NCBI GenBank assembly: GCA_001430745.1
Contig: KQ481983.1
Coordinates: forward strand, 2,235,250 to 2,281,285
From: Auxenochlorella pyrenoidosa
Taxonomy: Eukaryota > Chlorophyta > Trebouxiophyceae > Chlorellales > Chlorellaceae
DNA length: 46,036 bases
Direction of reading: 5' to 3'
In this document: piece after piece, positions 20,796 through 29,636 of the stretch
How the letters are laid out: each line of letters begins with the position of its first letter
How positions within the stretch are numbered: position 1 is the first letter of the stretch
Translations under genes and position numbers: made by a program
Notes under the pieces: generated by a model
What the model was told of the DNA's origin: nothing
The model's database searches: none
Seen by the model: the letters and a program-made list of their open reading frames with translations, nothing else

Positions 20796-23700
20796 ATGTC
20801 TGCACCCTCGTCTGCACTGCAACTGCAGGGCTACTGTGCATGGTGTCCGTACCTGAACAAGTGGTGAGGCGAGGGAGCGGCGCCTCAGCGTGGATCTCAC
20901 GCCATCCCCGCTGTTGTCCGCCAGCTGCTGCGCAAGCCAACTGTGGCTGCGATGGCGGCCGGGAGCTTGCAGGCCCCGCTCTGACAAGACGCAACGGCAA
21001 CGTGAACCAACCCCATCTCAGGGCCAGGCAACCCCACCCAATCTTCCTGCCTCGGCCCGCAGGTGGACGTTCACCGCCTCTGTGTGCGTCTCCCTGTGCG
21101 CTGGCCTCACCTACTGCTTTGCCATCTGGTCCGGAGAGCTGAGGAGCACCTTTGGGCTCAGCCAGCCGCAGCTGGAGCTCATCGCCAGCGCCGCCAACAT
21201 CGGGGGCTACAGGTGCGCTGCTGCCCGCCCTCCTGCTTCCCCCGAGGCCTGCGCCCGGTGCACATCGCCCCTCATCCCAGCATGGGAGCGCCGCTGCTCC
21301 GGGCAGGGCGGCTGAGCGGGCATCGCCTTTCCGCAGGTGGCGTGCCCCAGGCGGTGCCCACCACGTGAGCCAACTCCTCTGGCCCAGCCCTTGCGCCGCC
21401 TGCTCCCCCCCCCTCTGCAGCGGCATCTTCAGTGGGCTGGCGTACGATGCCCTGGAGCGGCACAAGCGCTTTGGCCCCCGCATCGTGCTCGCACTGGGCT
21501 GCCTCCTGAACGCGGCGGGCTACCTGGGCCTGTGGGCGGCGCTGCAGGGGTGCGGCGGCACGCCCTGGCGGCGCATGCGCTGCTCCCAGAGCAGGCGGAC
21601 CCACTGGACATCGCCGCAGGGGGCTGCAGGCAGCACGCCCTTGGGGGTCCAGCCCCCCTCAGGCCAACCGCCAGCCCGCTGCCCTGCCGGTGTGCAGGCT
21701 GTACGAGGCGCGGTACTGGCACCTGGTGGTGCTGGCTGCGGTGGCAGCCAATGCGGGGAGCTGGTTGGACACCTCCATCCTGGCCACCAATGTGGGCTGC
21801 GTGGGGGCCAGGGGGGCCGAGGGGCAAGGCGGGGCGGAAGGGGGGGGGGGGCCTGGGGCTGCAAGCTGGAGCTCTGGGCGTTCAGTCGAGGGAGGGATTC
21901 CTAGTTGCGAGGCCAGGTGGCAGCGCTGTGGCATTGTGCAGCGCTTTTAAGCACAGCGCTCAGCTCCCGACTGCCCGCAGGTCCGCAACTTCCCCAGCAG
22001 CCGAGGGACTGTGGTGGGCGTCATTAAGGCGGGCATTGGCCTCTCTGGTGCGTTCCCGCCCCACGCCCATGCCCCCTGCCCGCCCCGCCCCCCGTGCGCA
22101 TCTTGCACGCCCTGCCGCTGCCATGCACAGTCTAGTCTAGTCTAGTCTAGTCTAGTCTAGTCTAGTCTAGTCTTACAACTTTACGCCACCCCAGAGGGGT
22201 CTCAATCTCAGAGGAGGGCACGACGCTCATGATTGATTGAAGTTCAGGCTTGTACTCTAGAGATTCGGAATGATTCATGGTCGGTCTTAATCCGCTGCGG
22301 TGATAGATTTCTGCTGTCAATTGGCGAAGCCGTGCTCTCTTGCCCGAACTGAAGCTGCCCGCCCTTTCATCATCTGGCCGCACGATGCCGGAGTTCCGTA
22401 GGCTGCCAAGCAAGCCGCCGAAACCGGTGTCTTGCCGAGAAGGGGGCGCCACTCCCGCTCTCTTTGCCATGCACACTAGAGCTTCTGGAATGTGTGCTGC
22501 GCACCTGCCTTGCACCCTGCCTGGCACAAGCACCAGGCGGCATCTGGGTGGACCCCCTCCATGCCCCGCAGGCTCGCTGTTCGCCTCTGTCTACTCTGGC
22601 GCGTTTGCCCCGGCCCGCACCCCCTTCCTGCTCTTCTTGGGCTTGGCCCCTGCGGCCGTGGGCCTGCTGGCCCTGCCGCTCATCAACACCTGCACCTTTG
22701 TGCAGGCAAGGGAGGGGTGCAGCCGGCGGGCTCCACGGTGGCACATCTGCTTTGTCAGCGCATCATGCCGGCATGCTGGCGCTGCTGCGGGCTGCGTCAC
22801 CCGCTCATGCCACCGCGCCTGCTGAACAGCCGGACAGCATGTGCAGGGTCGGCACATCCACCGCTGGGTCGCTGCCACCCAGTCAGCGCCCTGCATTTGC
22901 ATCTGAGCGCACCGCCTGCGCTGAGCCAGCCGCCCCCCTACTCCCCCGTCCTCCCGGCCGCCGCCCCCAGGTGTGCGAGCTGGAGACCGGGCAGCACGTG
23001 TTCACAACGGAGGGGCGCTTCATCTTCGCGCTGCAGACGCTCGGCACGCTGGCCGTCTTCCTCATCACCGGTGGGCGCGACGCGCGGGGCCGGCTGGTTG
23101 TTTCTCGCTTGCTGCCCCGATGCGAGCATGGAGAGGCAGTGTTGGCTCGCCTGCTGGCTCGCCTGGGCGGCTTGCTGCAATGGGCAGCCTGGCAGTGCCC
23201 CTTCGGCCTGCCTTGGTGCTGGCTCTTGGCTTGTCGCACCGCGGCTGGCGCGCAAGGTCCCCTGCCGGCACCCCGCCATGCCCTGGCCCTCACGCCCCGG
23301 CCCTGGCCTTGCCACCCCCGGCAGGCGCCACCTTGGAGGCGCTGCACCCGCTGACTGCGCGCGCGCGCCTCGTGCTGATGGCCGGCGCTGGGCTGCTGCT
23401 GCTGCCGCTGCTCGTCATACCCCACGGCAGCGGCGGCTTGCTGTCCAAAAAGGCGCAGCTGCACCATGCGCTCAGCATGTACCAGCAGGGGGAGGAGGAG
23501 GAGAGGCGGGAGGGCACCGATGAGGGTGACGCGGAGGCAGGGGCAGCGGGCAGCGGCGGCGGCGTGCCGGGGGCCGCGCGTGGCGGCGTCGCTGCGCGCG
23601 CAGCAGATGACAGCCTGAAGCGGCCGCTCCTGGAGCCTGGGGGGATGCAGCGGAGTGACACGACTGGGGACGAAGTGGAGCCGGGAGCAGACACGACCCG

Positions 23701-26177
23701 TGGGGCGGCGGGCCCTGCCGGGGCAGCACAGCGCGCTGCGCCATCGCCCAGCCGCAGCGCATCGACCGCCTCCACCGCCACGCTGCCAGAGCTGTCGCCG
23801 GCGCAGTGCCTGCGCAGCCCCAACTTCTGGCTGCTCTTTGCGGCGCTGACGGTCTCGATGGGCTCAGGTAAGGCGGCTGGCTCTTGTTGGGCCCTGCATT
23901 GTGGCAGGTGCATGCCTGCAGCGGCTTTCATACCTGGCAGGCGCGGGAGCTCCCCAAGAGGGGCAGTCTTGTCCCTTCGCTGCTGATGCAACCCTTCCGC
24001 ATGCGGCGACCGCGCTGAGACCTCGCCACTGTCCCCCCACCTGTGGGTCGTGCACCCCCGGCAGGCCTCACGCTGCTGAACAACTTGGCCCAGGTGGTCA
24101 AGGCGCTGTCGGGCGTCCCCCACGAGGACACCCCCGTGCTCGTCTCCCTCTTCTCGGTGGCCAACTNNNNNNNNNNNNNNNNNNNNNNNNNNNNNNNNNN
24201 NNNNNNNNNNNNNNNNNNNNNNNNNNNNNNNNNNNNNNNNNNNNNNNNNNNNNNNNNNNNNNNNNNNNNNNNNNNNNNNNNNNNNNNNNNNNNNNNNNNN
24301 NNNNNNNNNNNNNNNNNNNNNNNNNNNNNNNNNNNNNNNNNNNNNNNNNNNNNNNNNNNNNNNNNNNNNNNNNNNNNNNNNNNNNNNNNNNNNNNNNNNN
24401 NNNNNNNNNNNNNNNNNNNNNNNNNNNNNNNNNNNNNNNNNNNNNNNNNNNNNNNNNNNNNNNNNNNNNNNNNNNNNNNNNNNNNNNNNNNNNNNNNNNN
24501 NNNNNNNNNNNNNNNNNNNNNNNNNNNNNNNNNNNNNNNNNNNNNNNNNNNNNNNNNNNNNNNNNNNNNNNNNNNNNNNNNNNNNNNNNNNNNNNNNNNN
24601 NNNNNNNNNNNNNNNNNNNNNNNNNNNNNNNNNNNNNNNNNNNNNNNNNNNNNNNNNNNNNNNNNNNNNNNNNNNNNNNNNNNNNNNNNNNNNNNNNNNN
24701 NNNNNNNNNNNNNNNNNNNNNNNNNNNNNNNNNNNNNNNNNNNNNNNNNNNNNNNNNNNNNNNNNNNNNNNNNNNNNNNNNNNNNNNNNNNNNNNNNNNN
24801 NNNNNNNNNNNNNNNNNNNNNNNNNNNNNNNNNNNNNNNNNNNNNNNNNNNNNNNNNNNNNNNNNNGGGGGGGCGTCGCCCCTGCTCGGGCACGGCCGCC
24901 CCGCCTTGGCAGGCACTTGCGGGTGTTCTTGAGCGCACTGGCAGCCTGCCTGCTCCCAGCGACCGTGGCCACCCTGCTACCCGTGTTGTGCTGGCTGGTC
25001 CTGCCTGCGCCTCAGCAGCTGCCTCCCCTGCCTGCAGGGCGCATGGCCCTGGGTTACCTTCCCGAGAAGCTGCTGCACTCCCGGGGCACCCCCCGGTTGC
25101 TGTTCCTGCCCGCAATGTCGGCGCTGATGGCGGCGGCCTGCCTGGCGCTGGCCTTTGCGCCGCTGCGCGCGCTCTACCCGCTCTCCGTGCTGACCGGCTT
25201 CGCCTTTGGTGGGCGGCAGGGCGGCCACCCTTCTCTGCTGTGCCTTGGGGCACTCTGCTGCTTTTCAGCTGCATTGCGTGGCGCCATGGCCTGGGCCAGA
25301 GTCAGGCTCTCGCCTGTGCGGGCCCGCCTGCCTGCCGGCCCAGCTGCGTTGCATCCGTCTGCATTGACGCCTCCTGCCAGCCTCCCCGATGGCTTCCCAG
25401 GCGGGCACTGGACCCTGTTTCCCTCGCTCGTGTCGGAGCTGTTTGGTCTGGCCCGCTTTGCAGGTGGGGTCGCGTGACCACTGCTTTTAGCAGGGTCAGC
25501 ATGCAGCACCGCCGCAGCGGGTCTCGCCGTCTGCGGGCTGGCAGGGACGGTGCTCGGTTGCCACCATGCAACTCACACGGCTCACCCGCCCCTCCCTCAT
25601 GCCCGCCCGCACACCCGCCCCCCCTCCCCCAGCCAACTACACGCTTGCCCAGCTGGCACCCGCGCTGGGCAGCCTGACCCTTGCCATGGGGCTGGTGCGT
25701 GTGCCCCAGCCTGCGCCTGCTGCCCGCCTGCTCTGCCTACCGGCGCGTGCGCCCGCAGCAGATGGTGCATCACGCAGAAGCCTGGGCCAGAGGCGCATGC
25801 ATGCCTCGTCCTGACCAGCAATAACCTCGCCCTGCTGGCCCCTCCTGCTCCCCCGCCACATGCAGGCGGGCTGGCTGTATGACCGTGCGCTCTCCAAGCA
25901 GGGCAGCCCGGGGGGCACCTGCATTGGCACAGACTGCTTCCGCGCCACTTTCCTGTCGCTCGCCGGCCTGGGCCTGGGAGCAACCGCCTGCTCGGCAGCG
26001 CTGTACCGCCGTATCGCCGCCCCCAGGAGCGGTGCGAGCCTGTACCGCGCCATGCATGCTGAGCTGCACTCTTACGACGAAGAGGTGCAGGAGAGGAGCA
26101 GTGAGCCGCCGGCGCATGGCGTGCGGCGGCAGGGGGCCGGCCGCAGCAGCACCAGCAGCGGCTCGAGGAGCCCGTGA
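20796..26177 (+). CDS. Nodulin-like major facilitator superfamily transporter (interrupted by assembly gap)
   Basis: Multipass membrane transporter of the Nodulin-like/NFD4 type; the substrate is unknown. Exons before the gap: 20796-20863, 21063-21212, 21421-21551, ~21698-21791, 21981-22047, 22572-22705, 22971-23070, 23325-23867, 24065-gap. After it: 25038-25208, 25401-25463, 25633-25694, 25866-26177. The first exon was chosen because its phase (AAG TG|G TGG) joins NKWWTFTASVCVSLCAGLTY, the family's opening helix. Further signatures: FGLSQPQLELIASAANIGGY, AYDALERHKRFGPRIVLALG, FPSSRGTVVGVIKAGIGLSG, LRSPNFWLLFAALTVSMGSG, LTLLNNLAQVVKALSG, and after the gap LPEKLLHSRGTPRLLFLPA and HWTLFPSLVSELFGLARFA. 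A 170-residue Gly/Ala/Glu-rich cytosolic loop (exon 8) divides the two halves. The segment missing in the gap should be about one to two helices plus introns. The donor at 22706 is GC. Confidence 0.85.
22131..22173. repeat. TCTAG pentanucleotide tandem repeat
   Basis: Eight complete TCTAG units followed by TCT, inside MFS intron 5. Each unit contains the palindrome CTAG. The repeat abuts the 3' end of an antisense ORF and marks a sharp drop in G+C on its right side. Confidence 0.95.
22162..22470 (-). CDS. Antisense ORF of 102 codons inside an MFS intron (hypothetical)
   Basis: On the minus strand, ATG 22470 opens a 102-residue frame within the 524-base MFS intron. The composition is protein-like rather than the Ala/Arg/Pro-rich noise typical of shadow frames here: MAKRAGVAPPSRQDTGFGG, SGIVRPDDERAGSFSSGKRA, LRQLTAEIYHRSGLRPT, SLEYKPELQSIMSVVPSSEI, LGWRKVVRLD. 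The stop TAG falls in the pentamer repeat, and a TGTAA (chlorophyte poly(A) signal) overlaps the last codons. Local G+C is clearly lower than in the exons. I do not recognise the family. It could be a nested gene, the end of a retroposed mRNA, or a mobile-element fragment. Confidence 0.35.
   Translation of the reverse strand: MAKRAGVAPPSRQDTGFGGLLGSLRNSGIVRPDDERAGSFSSGKRARLRQLTAEIYHRSGLRPTMNHSESLEYKPELQSIMSVVPSSEIETPLGWRKVVRLD
24167..24866. other. Assembly gap (700 N)
   Basis: A run of exactly 700 N interrupts the MFS transporter after the peptide VPHEDTPVLVSLFSVAN. The missing DNA should encode the end of that exon and probably one or two further exons. Sequence after the gap (24867-25037) looks intronic up to the acceptor before 25038. 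Confidence 0.99.
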
Positions 26178-26321
26178 CCTTCCCTGCCGGGATAGTCTGT
26201 GTGACCCAATGTCCTCGCAAATCTTTTCTGGACAGACTGCGTATTTTGTGCAATGAAACTAATGGAATGCAGTGCTGAACACTGACTGAGCAGCACAGAG
26301 AGGGCAAGATGAGGTGGCTCA

Positions 26322-28725
26322 CTACCTAGGAGCTGGGTCGTTGCTGCCAGCAGGCTTGGTGGCATCTGCCCACCGCTGCCAGAAACCCGGTACTCGTGAA
26401 TTAAAATCAATGTTGCCGCCTGCAGGGGATGGGAGGCCAGGCTGGAAGCAGTCGGCAGGTGAGCGAAAGACAGTGCTGCAACATAGGTAGGAAGCACTGA
26501 GCAGACGAGGAAGTGCTCCCTTGCAGCTTGACATCAAAACGAGGCATTGGTTAAATGCGCACCACGCAGGGGCTGGGAATTGAGTTGTGCAACCAGGTGG
26601 GCCTGCAAGGCAGCAAGCGCACGCACCGCAGATAATGACGCCAACGTGCCGCAGCTCGGGGTGCCTGCTGCGCAGCTGGCTGCTCAGCGCGGCCGCCACG
26701 CCCGCCGCACCAGATGGCTCCACGACCACCTACACAGCGCCGGCCGGGGCACCGGTGCTGGCGGCCTGGGGCTTGCCCCCATGCAGCAGGCATGGGCCGC
26801 CGGTGCGGTCGTGCAGGGCCTGGCACGCGGGCTGCACGCCCTCCTGCCGGCGGTGCCTGCTTGACACTCACACAGCGTCTGCCCTGCTACCAGCTGGCAC
26901 ACAGCCCAGCTGGGCGCCCACCTTCATGCGCTCCATGACCAGCTGCATGGCCGCCACCACCTCCTCCTCCGACAGCGTGACCACGTCGTCCACGCGATCC
27001 CGCACGATGGGCCACGTCAGCGAGCCCAGCCGCGCCTCCAGGCCATCGCAGATGGTGGCCGGCTTGGGCAGCTGCCGCGGGCGGGCAGGGGGAGGCACGC
27101 AGGTCGAGGCGCGGCAACGCATGCAAGTTGCCCAGGCGCGCTCCGGCAAGCGCACTCTTGAGGCTGCGCCTGCATCGGCCGTGCACGCGACAGGGCAGCA
27201 AACTGTGGCAGGGGCTGACATCTGGGCGGCCGGCCCCATGCACAGCTCTGCTGGCACTGTCATCCCTCAGCAGCGTTGGGCCCTGGACCCCAGCCACGCT
27301 CGCCTGTACAAGCTCCCCCGCTGCCTTGGCTGCCGCCACATCTGCAGCGTCGTTGCGACCTGTTGGCTCGGCAGCGATGATCTGCGTGGCAGGGCACAGC
27401 ATGCAGAGGCAGCCGCGGCATCACATGCATGTCGACGTGCTTGAGCACAGGGCCGAGGGACTTGCAAGGTCTCTGCACCGTTGGCTTGGTGGATAGCCGC
27501 CCCCCAATGCCTGCAGACCTTGATCCCCGGCTTGAGGGCCTTGGCCGCCACCGCGATGCCTGAGATCATGCCGCCGCCGCTGACAGGGACGATGATTGCC
27601 TCCAGCTCGGGCACCTTCAGTGGCAGCAAGAGGCGGCGGAGACAGGGGGAGGGCGGCGTTGTCTGCAGGACTCGGTGAGGCGAGGCTGGAACGATCCCGG
27701 GCTCTCAAATCTAGCGCCAGACAGCAAACTCCACCATTGGTGAGAGCCTGGCGGCGTCATGCACGGCAGTGGCGTCCAGCCGCAGCAGTGGTGCCCAGGC
27801 TCGACACCTGCCCTCTGCCCGCCAGCTTCCCCTTGCACTCGACATGCGCCCTGCCGCCTACCAGCACCCACAGCCCGCACAGCCCACACCTGCCTGCTCC
27901 AGCAGCTCGAGCGCGATGGTGCCCTGCCCCGCGATGACGGCGGGGTGGTTGTAGGGGGGGACAAACGCCGCGCCCGTGCGCGCCTGCACCTCCCGGCAGG
28001 CCGCCTCCCGGGCGTCGATGGTGGGCGCGCACACCAGCGGCTCCACCCCGTAGCCGCGGATGGCGGCGCGCTTAACCTCGGGCGTGTTGGAGGGCACCAC
28101 CACCGACGCGGGGATGCCGCGCAGGCGGGCGGCAAACGCCAGCGCGGCGCCGTGGTTGCCCGAGGAGTGTGTCACCACGCCGCGCGCCGCCTCGTCGTCG
28201 GGGAGGGAGAGCACAGCGTTGAGTGCGCCGCGGGCCTTGAAGGCGCCGCACCTGGCAGGGCAGGGCGCTGGAGGGAGCGTGGGTGTCTGGGCATGCACCG
28301 TCTGGCTCGGCGGGCGTGGGTGCTGAGCCGGGCCGGGCAGGTTGTTGGAAGAGAGCGATCCAACAGAGGGCGACACTCTTCACGGGGGAGGTATGGGGCA
28401 GTGCCAGGCACATTGTCAACAGCCTGGGGCAATCAAACAAGTTTGGGAGCACTCACTTCTGGAAGATCTCAGCCTTGAAGTGAAGCTGCAGGCCAGAGAG
28501 TGAGTCCAGGGTGCTGCTGGTGAGCACCTGCAGCAGGGGGGGGAGGGGGTTGAGCCTGGCGGCTGGCGGCAGCGGCACATGGTGGAGAGCGGCTAGGTGT
28601 GCGGAAACCGATAGCTGGGGTCATTTTTGACAGCCGTTGCTTACCGGGGTTCGGTGCACCTTCCCTTTAATTCTGCTGGCCGCTGCCCGCACGTCCTCGA
28701 GTGAAACAGCGAGCTCGGTGGCCAT
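26322..28725 (-). CDS. SRR: Serine racemase (PLP-dependent, threonine dehydratase family)
   Basis: Fold-type II PLP enzyme expected to interconvert L- and D-serine and to dehydrate serine to pyruvate. Eight exons, 28725-28645, 28527-28457, 28251-27894, 27614-27519, 27381-27304, 27071-26922, 26729-26627 and 26419-26322, sum to 345 codons (344 aa), close to human SRR (about 340). The PLP lysine is in FQKCGAFKARGALNAV at residue 56, the same number as in human SRR. The SSGNHGAALAFAA loop, PAVIAGQGTIALELLEQ, the glycine-rich phosphate loop VPVSGGGMISGIA, and the C-terminal MKVVVEPSGAAGVAAAL and ICGGNIDF follow in order. There is no ACT-like regulatory domain, which argues against biosynthetic threonine deaminase. 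No transit peptide is apparent, so it is probably cytosolic. Intron 3 begins with GC; a GT alternative breaks the frame. The donor of intron 5 is uncertain (GC or GT). Confidence 0.93.
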
Positions 28726-29527
28726 CGCCCCTCGCCCACGATGTTATGAACGGCACTAAACAATTGCAAACGCCAGACGCGCCGTGAGCTTAGAGTGTAT
28801 AGCACACAGCGATGGCGGCGGCGAGCTTTTCGCCGCTCACCACGCTGATGCCTGGCTAGCATGTGCTGTTGCTTGGCTGCATCAGCTGCTGCACAGTGCT
28901 GCCAGCCAACCAATTAGGGAATGCGGTGGGCAACGAGCTCTGCGCACGAGAGACATTAACTGCCACCAACCGCCATTTGTTCCTGCGTGCTCTTGCACTC
29001 TTGTCGGCTCTAGCTAACTATTTTGCTTATCACCAGAGCCGAGGGAGGCTCTTTGGCTTTTCGCCTCAAACTGGCAATGTGCTTTAGTCAAGGCACCCAC
29101 TAGTGCTGTCTCCTTGACCCGGATTTTGGGCTGCTGGCTCTATACACCTGGCACCGCATCGCCCGTCGGTTGTCGGCTCAGCTTCAAAGCAAGAGTGTGC
29201 TCTTTACATTCTGCTGGTGCGTCAGGGATGGAGAAGTGGTGCAGTGTGGTTTGGGTTTCTCATGGCATGCAGCAGTGCATGGCAGGACACAAGGCTGTGC
29301 ACCCGTTTGCAAGGCTGCAGCCTGGCAGTCAAATGACAGTGCACGTCAAAGAACATGGCTCCTCTTAGCAAGTTCTGTCATGCGGTGTGTGACGATGGCG
29401 AAGGAGAGAGAGAATGGAGGGATGCATGTTTGGATGCATGTGATGGGTGAGAGGCTCTAACAAGAAGATGTACAGAGGGATTCCGGCCTACGCAGCCAGT
29501 GGTGTCAAGATCATTGCTGCAGGCGAG
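28726..29527. other. Intergenic region upstream of SRR / downstream of HMG-box gene
   Basis: These 802 bases have somewhat lower G+C than neighbouring exons. They should contain the SRR promoter (left) and the HMG-box 3' UTR (right). A CCAAT pentamer lies at about 28909 on the + strand. A TGTAA lies on the minus strand at 29208-29204. Small open frames show no recognisable protein. Confidence 0.45.
29204..29208 (-). terminator. Candidate poly(A) signal TGTAA for the HMG-box gene
   Basis: TGTAA on the coding strand, about 320 bases past the stop codon of the HMG-box gene. TGTAA is the usual poly(A) signal in green algae. This would imply a fairly long 3' UTR; no closer copy was seen. Confidence 0.3.
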
Positions 29528-29598
29528 TTACTGGTGGTGCCCGCCACTCTGCTGTTCTGTCCGCTGCTGTTGCATTTGCTGTTGCGAGTGCTCTTGCG

Positions 29599-29636
<38 letters not shown>

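Noticed and set aside
23290..25677. Very long open frames (up to 560 codons) on both strands near 24 kb
   Set aside because: They are open only because they run through 700 N. The flanking residues are shadow frames of the MFS gene.
27304..27381. Further GC-AG intron after serine racemase exon 5
   Set aside because: CAG|GCGAGC fits, but GT donors at CTT|GTACAG or AGC|GTGGCT also keep the frame, so it is not counted.
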